Notes under the pieces: model-generated | The model's input: only the letters and a program-made list of their open reading frames with translations | The model's database searches: none | Told to the model about the DNA's origin: nothing | NCBI RefSeq assembly: GCF_003597395.2 | Contig: NC_133776.1 | Span: forward strand, 36,553,271-36,617,270 | Direction of reading: 5' to 3' | Length of the DNA stretch: 64,000 bases | Origin: Chelonoidis abingdonii | Taxonomy: Eukaryota > Chordata > Testudines > Testudinidae | Shown here: piece after piece, positions 1 to 10,149 of the stretch | Numbering within the stretch: position 1 is the first letter of the stretch | Layout: each line of letters starts with the position of its first letter | Made by a program: the position numbers and the translations under genes

Positions 1-731
1 GAGGCTCATCTCCAATGGCACTACCAGGAGCTAGGCAGGATGCCTGTCATGTTGTGTGCTGTTCCTTCATAAATATGTGTCTGTTTATAACCTCACCTTG
101 ACCTGCTGACACAGTGGATAACTTTTTCTGTGGCAAATAAGACCTCACAGCTTAGTTCCCTTTCCACTCATCTGAGTAGACACAGATTATCATTCTACTT
201 GACAGAAACAGACACTCCAGAACAGTTATGTATGTGGTTAAACAACAGAGTTAGAAGGATAGTCCAATACATGGTGTTTTAATGGAATGTCATGAAGCAG
301 TATCCCTCTTCAGCTCTTTAGTGAATATTTCTTGGATGATGGAGAGTCATTTTCGTCAGTGTTTCTGAGAGTCTTAAGGCAGAGACACAAGTGTTTGGAC
401 ATTTCTGAGTACTACAGTAAGAAACACGGGGACATATTCCTGTAGTTTATTAGGAGATAGGCTGTACATGAGCTGGTTTATGTCCTTAACAAGTAGCCAA
501 AACACTGTATAGCATCTTGGAGGGTCTCTTGCCTCAAAAGAGTATCCAAATCTACGTGACGCTTTTAACAGCTAATATTTGATTTTCACTTTAATCTTAA
601 TAGAGCTATAAGTGTGTGGACTTTATCTCCTGCAAAAGCTGCTCATTATCTCCCTATCTGCAGAGGCTGTTCAAGAAAAGTTAATCTATCTGCAGGAACA
701 TTTTTGCTAGGTGGGCTCTGATTTTCACAAA
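1..731. other. Unique AT-rich non-coding DNA
   Basis: I see no repeat termini, RNA gene or convincing coding frame here. Short frames have no family signature and there are no splice-flanked open blocks. Confidence 0.5.
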
Positions 732-740
732 TATAATGAT

Positions 741-931
741 AAGTATCAGAGGGGTAGCCGGATCTCTAAAAGCAGCAAAATTGTCCTGTGGCATCTTATA
801 GACCAACAGTCGTATTGGAGCATGAGCTTTTGTGGGTGAATACACATCTGACCAAGTGGGTATTCACCCACGAAAGCTCATGCTCCAATACGTCTTTTAG
901 TCTATAAGGTGCCACAGGACTCTTTGCTGCC
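741..931. mobile_element. Penelope-like terminal foldback, TSD TATAATGAT
   Basis: The segment is flanked by the direct repeat TATAATGAT at 732-740 and 932-940. It opens with TATCAGAGGGGTAGCCG, the same terminus as the GIY-YIG-bearing Penelope-like copy at 27653. The rest is a long hairpin. The left arm, about 771-836, reads GCAGCAAA..GTCCTGTGGCA..AGACCAACAG..GTATTGGAGCATGAGCTTTTG. The right arm, about 861-930, is its reverse complement, with a short spacer between. No protein is encoded. Penelope-like elements are known to carry terminal repeats in direct or inverted order, so this is read as a 5'-truncated insertion with an inverted terminal segment. Family membership is inferred from the shared terminus. 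Confidence 0.72.
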
Positions 932-1184
932 TATAATGATGATAGAATCTGTGTAACTAGTGTGGTTGGCTTCTTCTCAGCCTGTCTGAGTTATTTTTTA
1001 GAGACCCTCTGGGGCCAATGCAAATATGTTGCCTTTCTTGGGAACATGGAGGTATGTAGACAAGGGTCATTTCTGCATTGTACCACAGATAACTTGCTCT
1101 ATCTTCTGCTTATTTCAACTCTACCCCATGACTATCATGGGATTATGTAGCATATAACCCTCTGCCCCTGTGCCAGGGCACTAT

Positions 1185-1371
1185 GGGTAAAATTTTCAAA
1201 AGTACATATGTGTTTAAGGATACTAAATATTGCTAAAAGTCAATGGGACTTAAGGGCACTGAAAAATTAGAGTTAGGCTCCTATATCACTAAGGCCTAGG
1301 TTCCAGTGGGAGTTAGGCATCTAAATTCCTTTGAGGATTTGGGGTCTTAGGCACTTATGAAAATTTTACCC
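1185..1371. repeat. Short foldback repeat with about 21-bp inverted ends
   Basis: The left end GGGTAAAATTTTCAAAAGTAC and the right end GCACTTATGAAAATTTTACCC are near-perfect inverted copies. The interior contains AAAAGTCAATGGGACTTA, the core word found in other foldbacks of this window. It looks like a small non-autonomous DNA element. No target duplication was found. Confidence 0.6.
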
Positions 1372-1459
1372 TGTGGCTCTTTCATTTACCAAAAAAACTT
1401 AAATAAAAATGAAGCAAATCACAAAAATGAGAATTTCTCCCATTCCGTCTCTCGTCTTA

Positions 1460-2181
1460 GGGCATGGCTACACTTGAAAATGTAGAGTGCTGTGAGTTAA
1501 ACCTGCCTTCAGAGAGCACAGTAGGGAAAGCGCTGCAGTCTGTCCACACTGACTGCTACTTGCACACTGGCGTAGCTGCATTTGCCGCACTTGCAGCGAC
1601 ATTGGGAGAGGTGCATTATGGGCAGCTATCCCAGCATGCAGATGACTTCAACATGCTTTTCAAATGGTGGTGGAGTGGAGTGTGACAGGGAGTGTGTTGT
1701 GTGTGTGGGGGAGACGGTGTGTTTTGGGGGCCTGAGAGCATGTCAGCATGCTGTCTTGTAAGTTCAGACAGCAGCAGACCTCCTCTGCCTCTCTTTCTCA
1801 CACGTAGCATTCCACACTAATGGTTGCTTTGTCTCGGAGCAGATAAGCCACTGGCTGTCGGAAACGGAGCTTTCAAAGGGCATATCGACATTCCTACAGT
1901 GATTCAAAACAATGACAAGCGTGGCCACTTGATGTAAGGGGATTATGGGACATTTCTGGAGGCTGATCAGAGCGCAGTAATGCAACACCTCATCCACGCT
2001 GGCACCGTGGCACTCCAGCAGGGGTGCAGCAAATGTTGTTCTACTTGCTGAGGTGGAGTACCAGCAGCACTGTAGCCGCAGAGTCAAAGCGCTCTACGTG
2101 TCTTGCCAGTGTGGGTGGGTAGTGAACTAAGGCACCCAGGGCTCCTTTATTGTGCTATAATTCACAAGTGTAGCCATGCTT
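1460..2181. mobile_element. PIF/Harbinger deletion derivative (722 bp)
   Basis: The direct repeat TTA occurs at 1457-1459 and 2182-2184, the three-base target duplication typical of Harbinger. The inverted ends are GGGCATGGCTACACTTG on the left and CAAGTGTAGCCATGCTT on the right. The subterminal motif GGGCAGCTATCCCA lies about 160 bp from the left end, as in the larger copies at 11058 and 36337. A GGAGGCTGAT motif lies about 224 bp from the right end. The transposase and Myb genes are gone, so this is a MITE made of the two element ends. Confidence 0.8.
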
Positions 2182-2364
2182 TTAGGAATGGAAAACTTGG
2201 AAAGGAAGTGCTCACTCTGGACTCTTACTTACTCTGATCTTTATTTATATCATGCAAATCCAGTCTTTATGTCATGCTCTTCAGTAAAGGTCCCAAACTA
2301 TTGTTATTCAGAAATGGAGAAATTCTTTGCTCCTGCCATCTGTTTGGTTTAGTCACCTGTTGTC

Positions 2365-2446
2365 TTATACTTAGATTGCATGCTCTTTGGTGCATTGACC
2401 ATCTCTTTTACCTAAGCTAAAGATCCCTGCAGTGCCCAAAATACTG
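2365..2446 (+). repeat. Possible L2/MIR-type 3' tail fragment
   Basis: TTAGATTGCATGCTCTTTGG followed by GCATTGACCATCTC resembles the start of the L2-like tail carried by sauropsid MIR-type SINEs. The match is partial and decays after about 60 bp. Confidence 0.3.
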
Positions 2447-2522
2447 TGGAGTTTGCCCATCAAGTAGGTTACTGCCAGTACGATTGTGATGTGAGAGTGG
2501 GGATAGGGATGTGCTGAATCTG

Positions 2523-2690
2523 GGACGCATAAGGGTGACAGCTTGAAAGTGCTGCTTGACCCAGTCCATGGAGCCCAGGGGTATATAAGGTGGGGGGCAG
2601 CTTGAAAGTGCTGCTTCATCCAACCCAGTGAGTCCAGAGACATATAAGGGGTCAGCTTGAAAGTGCTGATTGACCCGGTCCGCTCAGACT
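2523..2690. repeat. Three-copy minisatellite, period 55-59 bp
   Basis: The unit carries the block CAGCTTGAAAGTGCTG at about 2539, 2598 and 2653, so the spacing is 59 and then 55 bp. Each unit also has a TATA-like word upstream of this block (CGCATAAGG, GTATATAAGG, CATATAAGG). No open frame continues through it. Confidence 0.75.
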
Positions 2691-2701
2691 TGCTCTGTTA
2701 A

Positions 2702-2720
2702 TGTGTGTGTGTGTGTGTGT
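2702..2720. repeat. (TG)n microsatellite
   Basis: About nine uninterrupted TG dinucleotides follow directly after the minisatellite. Confidence 0.9.
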
Positions 2721-2943
2721 TCATCCGGTTCTGGGGCTGGAGAAACCCAGCCCTGGGGAACCTAGGTCCTGCAGGATAGCTCCACTGGGAGGGGACTTGC
2801 AGCAGGAAGAAATAGAGCTCCATATGAAAACACAAGTGACACAAGCAGTACATTGATAGAATTACAGAATCCTCCCTCCCCCAGAAGAGTAACCCGAATA
2901 AATGAGCATACCCCAAAGTAACAAGCAAATCTGGTAACATGTT

Positions 2944-2968
2944 CATGATGATGATGATGATGATGATT
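2944..2968. repeat. (ATG)n microsatellite
   Basis: About eight ATG trinucleotides are followed by a T run. The poly-histidine frame seen on the minus strand is an artefact of this repeat. Confidence 0.9.
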
Positions 2969-2984
2969 TTTTTTACTAGACAAT

Positions 2985-3745
2985 CAGACTGTCAAAGGTG
3001 TCATGGAAATACCCAGATCTCATGATTCATGTATATGTCAAAGAAAGATCATTATCATCATCAGAATATTATTGATATAGTGCGTGGTCTCTGTCTCCGT
3101 AGATGTTTGCCACATTCTCTCCATGGCAAAAGAATGAAAAAAAAAAATGCTGCTGTAAAATTGTGGTACAACATGTCGTAGTGTCCTGTCTATTGCTCAG
3201 AGTCTAGATGACCAATGATCATTAAGATAAGAAATGGAAGTTTAGAGGGCGTGTACTCCCAACAAAGAGAGACAATTTTAAATGTTCCTGCATTTAAACG
3301 GTGTGATGATTTTTGAGATCTCAGCTTTTAAGAAGTAGCCTCTTGATTGTGTCCAGTCTTAGGCTTATTTCAATCATAGAAGTTTTTATTCACTTTCCTT
3401 AGATTTGATTTTGTTTTTTCCTCCCAATCTATGCATTTTTTATGCACAGACACTGAAAAATAACAAAGGGTCTAATCTGTTGTTACCTACTGGTAAAAGA
3501 TGTAGTAGCCCTTTACTCCTACTGTTACTGCATAGCAAAGTGATACGCTCTCCTGCCTTTTTAGGATCCAGAGGCACATCTTGAACAGAGAAGCTCAAAA
3601 GCACTATTGAGCTGCTGAGAGCTCCTCCCTGTGGGCCTGAGCTAGGCCATGATTGGGCCTCATATTTGAGGAAATTCATATTGACAACCAATTTACCCTC
3701 CTCTTTCTTTCTTCTCTGTAAAATGGGATTTAGATACTTTATCAT
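2985..3745. other. Unassigned non-coding stretch
   Basis: No repeat termini or coding signature are visible. It contains a short A run at about 3138-3147 and ordinary AT-rich sequence. Confidence 0.45.
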
Positions 3746-4023
3746 TAGAGCCCTGAGCAGATACAAAAATCTGGATCCGCATCTGGTCTGCATCCACAAT
3801 AATTAACTTGCTTCTGACCCGTGACCCTCACTCCACCTTTTATATGTATCTGCATCCGCACGAGCACCTTATCTCACTGTTAAAGCCCTGTGCGAATACG
3901 AGAATTTGGATCCGCATTTGATTCACGATCTGCAAAGATGATAAACAATACAACTGCCTCTCCATCTTCAGATGCCGGTATCTACAGTTATAAAGTGAAT
4001 ATTCATGGATGTGCAGGGCTCTA
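3746..4023. mobile_element. hAT-like MITE with internally duplicated terminus
   Basis: The ends are TAGAGCCCTG on the left and CAGGGCTCTA on the right, a perfect ten-base inverted pair. The flanking octamers TTTATCAT and CTTATTGT match at five of eight positions, suggesting a decayed 8-bp target duplication. The left-terminal block AGAGCCCTG..GATAC..ATCTGGATCCGCATCTG recurs in direct orientation at about 3881 as AAGCCCTG..AATACGAG..TTGGATCCGCATTTG. The element may therefore be two overlapping or tandem copies. Confidence 0.55.
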
Positions 4024-4570
4024 CTTATTGTTCGTTATAGTTGTTCTGTTTCTCTGATTTGTTTCTGTTGAGCTCTTTGCTAAATTTGCATGGGACATTT
4101 CAACTTCACAAAGTGCAGACACCATAAGAGCAAATTATTTGAGTACTAGAAGTGATATAGAATATTTGGATAAAGTTGGACCCATTACAAGATTTATCTG
4201 AAGTAGCAAATTCTCAAGGGAAAATATTAACAAGATTTGCTCCACAAAAGATTTGCTGCAAAAAGATCCAGGAGCAAGATCACTTGCATCCAGATTATCT
4301 TTTGGCACTTGTGAAATTCTGGTATTGTGATAGGACAACCCAGAAACATTTGTGGAATCCTCTACCTTGTTTGGTAATGGAGAATTTTGAGTTAAAATTT
4401 CAAATATATGTCTGATTTCACAAGACACAATCCTGGATTTAATTGCCAATAAATAAATCTCAAGTGTCTGAGTTTCAGTTCAGATAAGCCCCCCAAATTC
4501 TGTTTATCTGAACTATTCAAACTGCTTAGGGTTGCAGAAATGGACTAGATAGCTGCAAAGATCAATGGGC
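4024..4570. other. Unassigned non-coding stretch
   Basis: No repeat ends, RNA features or credible coding frames are visible. A 104-codon minus-strand frame (4135-4449) has no recognisable motif and is probably chance. Confidence 0.4.
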
Positions 4571-4756
4571 TGAGATTTTCTAAAGGGTGTAATGAATCTG
4601 GGTGCCTCTATGTTTTTGGTTGTCCAACTTGAGAAATCTTTAAGGGGATAGATTTTCACAGTGCAGTTGCTTAGCTTTTTCAGTTAATCAAGCCTGTTTC
4701 AGGTGTCTCAAGTTGAGGAACCTCTGTTCATCGGTGACTTTTAAAAATCTTGGCCC
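4571..4756. repeat. Old dispersed foldback-type repeat
   Basis: The block runs from GAGATTTTCTAAAGGG to TTTTAAAAATCTTGGCCC and includes GGTGTCTCAAGTTGAGG. The same motif order (TTTTC.., GTGCC.., CTCAAGTTGG.., GAAAATCTTGGC) recurs at 26585-26752 and partly at 47265-47410, so it is a repeat family and not unique DNA. The family is unnamed here. Confidence 0.5.
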
Positions 4757-5238
4757 AAAATCTTGATACTTCTTGCTGGTCAAACAGCTATGGCAACCTG
4801 TCTTATGTAGTCAGCCAAGTAATACTGAGGTGGTTTTTTTGTTTGTTTGTTTGATTTGTGTTTTTTTTGACTGAACTCAGAATGATTTTGGATATTTGGG
4901 TTTTGTTGAAATCTAGGCAATTGTTCAAGTTAGTTTTATTTTAGTTAAACCGGTAGTCCCATAATCAAATACCTTTGTGTTTGCTACATTTCCTTTCAGT
5001 TCTGCTCTAGAGAGGATTGTCATGTGAAATACTACTCTGGAGTCCTGGACTTAATTTTCTCCTTCATATGTATTAGTGATCAAGAGCAGATGTATTGAAA
5101 GCTCAGCCTACAGTCTTATCTCTGTCTGCTTTTGTTACCGTGCTGAGGTGAGAGGATATAAGATTATTTCTCAACCCAATGTGCAATTCTAGATAGGGAT
5201 TTGTATTCTCACTTTTTTTTGTTTGGTTGAGATACTTT
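4757..5238. other. Unassigned AT-rich stretch
   Basis: T-rich runs and ordinary non-coding sequence. Nothing supportable. Confidence 0.4.
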
Positions 5239-5261
5239 TTTTCCTGCATCTTTTTCAGTGC

Positions 5262-5445
5262 AGAGTTTGGCCCCAGATGCTGGTTGGATGAGCTGGTTCG
5301 AACACAATATCTTGCAATTAAAAGACAAGATCTAATTCCACTGTACAACCTTGCTACTTGTTATCACAGTTGTCTCTCCTTAATTAATTGTCATTCAGGG
5401 CAGGCACATTATATACTAATCAGTCTATTGTCTCATGCCTGTTAA
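5262..5445 (+). other. Exon-like open block, unidentified
   Basis: A long pyrimidine tract (about 5213-5260) ends in TTTTTCAG and is followed by an open frame. Its first 30 codons have a balanced, globular composition (FGPRCWLDELVRTQYLAIKR, then QDLIPLYN) and it stays open to a stop at 5443-5445. The acceptor-like context and amino-acid composition are the only evidence. No convincing splice donor follows: the best candidate, near 5342 (CTGTACAA), is weak. I do not recognise the peptide. It could be a real internal exon, a decayed retrocopy, or chance. Confidence 0.2.
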
Positions 5446-6940
5446 TTTTGTAATTAATTATCATGAATAGAGCTGGGCAAATAATTTCTAATGAATAATT
5501 TTCTCAGACTTTTTTGCTGCTTTTCTGTTCATTAATTGTATGCAAACAGATCATGATTTTCTGGAATTAGTTTGTTTTCCACAGTTATTCACTAATTCTT
5601 GATCTGGAGTTGGCCAATGTGTGGTTTGTTGCAGCTATTTGAGACTGAAATTTCATTGGTTTTGATTGGATGCACAGGTCACATGGTATGAGCTATTCCC
5701 CTGATTGTATGAGTATAATTCTGAGAATCAGATTTCTGGTGAGAATTTGAAAATTGAAATTTCCTTTCCATGAATACTCTGCAGTGCTCACTTTTAGTTT
5801 GCCAGTAAGCTTGTTTGCTAAAAGATCTAGGGGAAGCAATCACAACATTCTTTGATTGGGGAAGCAGGTTTTGCCCCTGTGCAGAAGAAGTGAGGGATTT
5901 GAACTCAAATTCTGTGGTATTATCAGTACCAGCTTCAGGGCTCCACCAAAGGAAATGGACCATCTGTGTGGGAGTCTATGTTTTTGTACCAGCTGTCACA
6001 TCTGCTCCCATCTCTCCAGTCACAGCTTCTTCAGCTTGCTGACCCCATTCAGCTCCACTGGAGCCACGCTGCCAGAGACTCTTCAACCTTTAATAGGAGT
6101 GCCACAGCATGTAGAAGGCTTCACAGGAAAAGTAATAAAAAAGCTTTAACTTTCCTGCAGATTTCCAGCATTGCTGGGGAATATAAGGGAGTTCCTTCCC
6201 CCTTGGCCCTGCCTCACAAAGGGTCCTAGATTGCATGGAGTCACAGGGAGTTCAAAATAGTTCTCAAGGAGGAAGCTGACCCCAGCTGTCCCTTATGACC
6301 TATGGGATGTCCATCTTCACAAGGTCCTCTCATTGCTCAGACCCAAGGGGAATGATCAGGCACCACGTGCCTAAATATTAACTCCTCAGTCATAAAGGTC
6401 ATATACTACCTCACCACTAGAGGTGGCAAAGGGAACCTTGCTGCCAGATGACAGGAAGAAAATGGGAGAATGATTGATTAGGCCATAGGTATAGGATGTG
6501 TTTGTGGGGAAAAGAGGTGCCTCATGGGCACTAATAAAATCTTGATTCCTACTGCTTGGAGAAGTACTCAAATTGTTTGGGTGAGACTCACTTTCATGGG
6601 TGCTGGAGGATCTAACTTGCACCCCTCTATACCAGCAAATAAAGGATGGGGGGAATTGACAGTCCAGGCATTATCCCTCAGAAATTCTGCCTGGGGAGAG
6701 GCGTCTTCTAAATTTTCACCTTAGTTCTTTAGAAGCCCTTCTGACACTAGCTTCTTGGGAGATGAACTAATTCAGTGCACCTTGGGTTTGGCCTGGGCCT
6801 GCTCCTCTCCAGCTAGCCCAGGTCTCTTTTTTGTTGGCAGCTCTGCTGTCCCAGCAAAGTGGGGTAGCTGACAGCTTGTGCCATGCGGTACAAGACAGGA
6901 ACAATGCTGGCAGCCTGGTTTCTCCTGGCAGGACCTAGGG
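5446..6940. other. Unassigned non-coding stretch
   Basis: There are several overlapping short frames on both strands around 5680-6230 and 6386-6724, none with family motifs. GAGCTGGGCAAAT near 5470 resembles an old hAT terminus but has no partner that I can see. Confidence 0.4.
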
Positions 6941-6968
6941 CAGGGGTGGCCAACCTGTGGCTCTGGAG

Positions 6969-7241
6969 CAGGGTCGGTTCTAGCCATTTCACTGCCCCAA
7001 GCATGGCGGCATGCGTTGGGGGGTGCTCTGCTGGTCTCCAGTCCCGTGGCTCCAGTGGACCTCCCACAGACGTGCCTGCGGATGCTCCACCAAAGCTGCG
7101 GGACCAGTGGACCCTCCGCAGGCACGCCTGTGGGAGGTCCACCAGAGCCACCTGCCACCCTACCAGCGACTGGGAGAGCAACCCCCACGGCATGCTGCCC
7201 CAAGCATGCGCTTGGCGAGCTGGGGCCTGGAGCCGCCCCTG
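6969..7241. mobile_element. hAT MITE (273 bp) nested in a hAT element
   Basis: It is flanked by a perfect 8-bp duplication, CTCTGGAG (6961-6968 and 7242-7249). The ends are CAGGGTCGGTTCTAGCC and GCCTGGAGCCGCCCCTG. The middle is a strong palindrome: arm 7053-7090 pairs with 7107-7143 across a 16-base loop, around GGACCTCCCACAGACGTGCC and its complement. It is the same length and family as the copy at 35828-36100. Confidence 0.87.
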
Positions 7242-7487
7242 CTCTGGAGCCACATGCGGCTCTTCAGAAGTTAATTGGTGGTTCCTTGTATAGGCACCAA
7301 CTCCGGGGATGGAGCTACAGGTGCCAACTTTCCAATCTGCCAGGGGGTGCTCATGCTCAACTCCTGGATCTGCCACAGACCCTGCCCCCACTCCACATCT
7401 TCCCGCCCCTCTCCCCTGAGCCTGCCATGCCTTCGCTCCTCTTCCTCCCCCTCAGCCTCCTGCACACCATAAAACAGCTGATCTGGT

Positions 7488-7509
7488 GGGGGTGCAGGGA
7501 GGGAGGGGG
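7488..7509 (+). other. G-quadruplex-capable run
   Basis: Four or more G runs of three to five bases with loops of one to four bases lie inside the outer hAT element. This is a sequence-pattern call only. Confidence 0.5.
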
Positions 7510-7662
7510 AGGTGTGGATCGGCGGTGCTGCCAGTGAGTGGGAGGCGCTGGGAGCAGGGTGGGGGAGCTGATGGGGAGGGCTGCTGACATATTACTGTGG
7601 CTCTTTGGCAATGTACATTAGTAAATTCTGTCTCCTTCTCAGGCTCAGGTTGGGCACCCCTG

Positions 7663-8467
7663 AACTAGGGGGTGTTCCCAACCCTCTGAGTGCAAGAATT
7701 CAACTGGAATAAAGCTGCTTCCTTTTTCATTCCTCTGTGTAATTAACACCTGACTTTGCTTGGGGGCTTTCACCTCAGACTTGTGCAGTATGTTGCCATA
7801 GTAATGTTTTGTTGCTGTTTGCCATTCCTAACTAGATAACCTTGGGAGGTTCCCATTACTTCACATTGTTTATGGCTGCCCAGAATTCAATTAAATTGTT
7901 TCCCAAGATTTTCATATCTGTTTACAGCTTTTGAGCCCTCTTGCAGCCTTGTCGGATGACATTCCATCTCAACTACTCCGTTGAGGTTCTCTAGTTTCCA
8001 GGCTACCTACAGTATTTGTTTTTCTTGGTCTCTTTATTCCTAGCCTGGCAGCACTTTGTATGGAATTGTCTTTATTTTCAGTCTCTCAACAAGATGGGTG
8101 CATTGGAACTTTGTTTCTGTTATCTCAGAAGGCTTGTTCAGAAAGTGGCGCAAGATTTGTGTGCTAGGGCTCAAATGCTTCTTAGTCAAGTGTTTTGCAA
8201 TCTGGCTGCTCCAAAGGTGTCATTCAGTTCATTGTTATCTCCTACGGAAAGCATTTGCTCTTTAGGGTAAAATTTACCCAGGAGCCCCCTAAAACAATGG
8301 ATGCGTTGCAGTTCCATAGTGCAGGGCTAGGGCAGATGTGGAACGAGCAGACTCTGCACCCCTCACACATGGTGAAGCTAAGCTGCATACTAGCTCTGCC
8401 TGAACCAAAGTAAAGGAGGGCTGTGGTAGGTGTGGGTAAGCTTGAGAGGAGACAATTGGCCATGAAC
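7663..8467. other. Unassigned non-coding stretch
   Basis: Ordinary AT-rich sequence. Overlapping short plus-strand frames at 8016-8270 have no recognisable signature. Confidence 0.4.
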
Positions 8468-8911
8468 CATAGGCGCTGACTTCCTCTGTTCCCGGGGAGG
8501 AGGGTGTTCAACCTCTGCTCTGTCCCAGGCCCTGCCCCCACCCCACCCCACCCCCAATCCACCCTTCCCCCAAGCCCGCATCCCTGCCCTGCCTCTTAGC
8601 GCCCCTGCTTCACCCCAGGCCCCTCCCCCACTCCACCCCTTCCCAAATCCTCACCTTGTCTCACCTCTTTGTCCCACTTCTTCCTGCCCCTCCCCCACCT
8701 CTTCCTGCCCCCACTCCTCCTCCCCAGTTGAACAGCTGATCTGCAGTGCATGGGAAGGGAGGAACTGATCAGCCGGGCTGCCGGTGTGCAGGAGGCTCTG
8801 GGGGTGAGGGTGAGGTGCTGATCCGTGGGGCTGCCAGTGGGTGCTGAGCACCCACTATTTTTTTTCTGTGTGTGCTTCAGCTGCAGAGAACCCATGGGTT
8901 GGGCACCTATG
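8468..8911. mobile_element. hAT MITE with C-rich body (444 bp)
   Basis: The left end CATAGGCGCTGAC and the right end TTGGGCACCTATG are inverted. The flanking octamers CCATGAAC (8460-8467) and CCATCAAC (8912-8919) match at seven of eight bases. The body has long C-rich tracts (8526-8720) on the plus strand, with G-quadruplex potential on the minus strand. It shares the run AACAGCTGATC and the GGGCTGCCGGTG-type core with the outer hAT element at 6941, so the two families are related. No coding capacity. Confidence 0.8.
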
Positions 8912-9254
8912 CCATCAACCCTTGTGCAATGAGATCATCCATATATTGCATCTCAGGGGCTGGAGTAATGACTTTAGAGAGGCAGCAGGGCTGCTCCATG
9001 CACTGCCCACCGTCCATGGGGATGGATTCTTTCCCCTCATTTAGTCGGGCTTGGAAAGGAAAGGGTGAATTTCACCTTTGCTGAGTGGTGCTGTGGTGCA
9101 GTGCTAATCAAGGATGTCTGCTTTTCACCCACTGCTGGATTACTCATGAGTATGTGCAGCATTTGCTTATACATTTTAACTTTTACATTAATTCTTTCCC
9201 CTATATTTACATCCTACAGTAATTACTTCAAGTGCTTGCGTCTGGTTCTCCTCT

Positions 9255-9330
9255 CACATCAGTTTTACATTGGTGCAGCATCATTGATTTCAGTGGGGTT
9301 AATCTTGATTCTCACCAATGTGAAAACAAA
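9255..9330. repeat. Short foldback (TTTACATTGGTG / CACCAATGTGAAA)
   Basis: Inverted arms around ACATCAGTTTTACATTGGTG and TTCTCACCAATGTGAAAAC flank the core TTGATTTCAGTGG. It belongs to the window-wide set of small palindromes. Confidence 0.5.
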
Positions 9331-9561
9331 CTATTTGCTTTCAAGTGGCATTCACTTTGCACGGAGTTTCTTTTTCTGATAAGGATATACTGTGCCATGG
9401 TTATAACAGGTCCCTTTGTTTGTCAGTGACACTTCCCCCCACAAATTCTGCATTGCTTTTCCAGAAGCATTTTTCAAACTACTAACAACAGCTTGTCCAG
9501 TTATTTTAGAAGGTGTCCTTTTAGAATTTCTGTTGTCAATGTAAATTGAATGGTACTGAGG

Positions 9562-9657
9562 GGGCCTAATTCTCCCACTCTTACTCATGTCGTGTAGCAC
9601 TTCCACTGCATGAGTACTCTCACTGAAAGCATAAGTAACAGTGGAAGAATCATGCCC
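9562..9657. repeat. Short foldback (GGGCCTAATTCTCCCACTC)
   Basis: The arm GGGCCTAATTCTCCCACTC pairs with GTAACAGTGGAAGAATCATGCCC. The related half-copy at about 9754-9847 ends in GATGCAGGATTGGGGCC. Non-coding. Confidence 0.5.
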
Positions 9658-10149
9658 TTGGTGTGTAAAACATGGTACCATGCCAATTCTTGTTTGGCAC
9701 TTCATAGGCATCGTAGTACTCAACAATATGGTGTCATGTCCTGCAAAACTTGCACATGTGAGTAATCTGTACTCATTAGACTAGTAGCTATGAATTAGCT
9801 CTCTGAAGACTTTGATGTCACTGAGTGATGCAGGATTGGGGCCTACATTTTGCCTTTTTTTTGTCATATGCCTTTTTCATGTCAAAGAATTACCACACAT
9901 TTGTCTTTTCAAATGGTCATATAAAATTAATGGTTTAATCTAGTATTTAACATTGAAAATACACAATAACTATTATTGATACAAATTTTAACAATCACAT
10001 GTCTGTCTAAGATACATGGAGTTGGCACTTGGAAAACAGACTGATGCACTGAAACTATATATTGGCTTTGTGTAGCATCACTTGGAATCTAGCCAGTAAA
10101 TAATACACATCTAAAAACTGTTTATTTACATATAAGTGATAAACCATAG

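Larger units (their letters stand above)
6941..7662. mobile_element. hAT non-autonomous element, host of a nested hAT
   Basis: The ends CAGGGGTGGCCAACCTG and CAGGTTGGGCACCCCTG form inverted repeats. The flanking octamers ACCTAGGG (6933-6940) and AACTAGGG (7663-7670) match at seven of eight bases, which fits a hAT target duplication. The element is split by the insertion at 6969-7241. Removing that insertion and one copy of its duplication restores a continuous run from GTGGCTCTGGAG into CCACATGCGG. The remainder is GC-rich with long purine and pyrimidine tracts. It has no transposase, and the long frames across it are artefacts of the GC bias. Confidence 0.82.

Noticed and set aside
2762..2983. 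Minus-strand frame with a poly-histidine run
   Set aside because: The His run is the reverse translation of the (ATG)n microsatellite, and the rest has no motif.
6772..7537. Long overlapping frames (up to 219 codons) on both strands
   Set aside because: They lie entirely in GC-rich nested hAT MITEs, where stops are rare by composition. No protein family signature.
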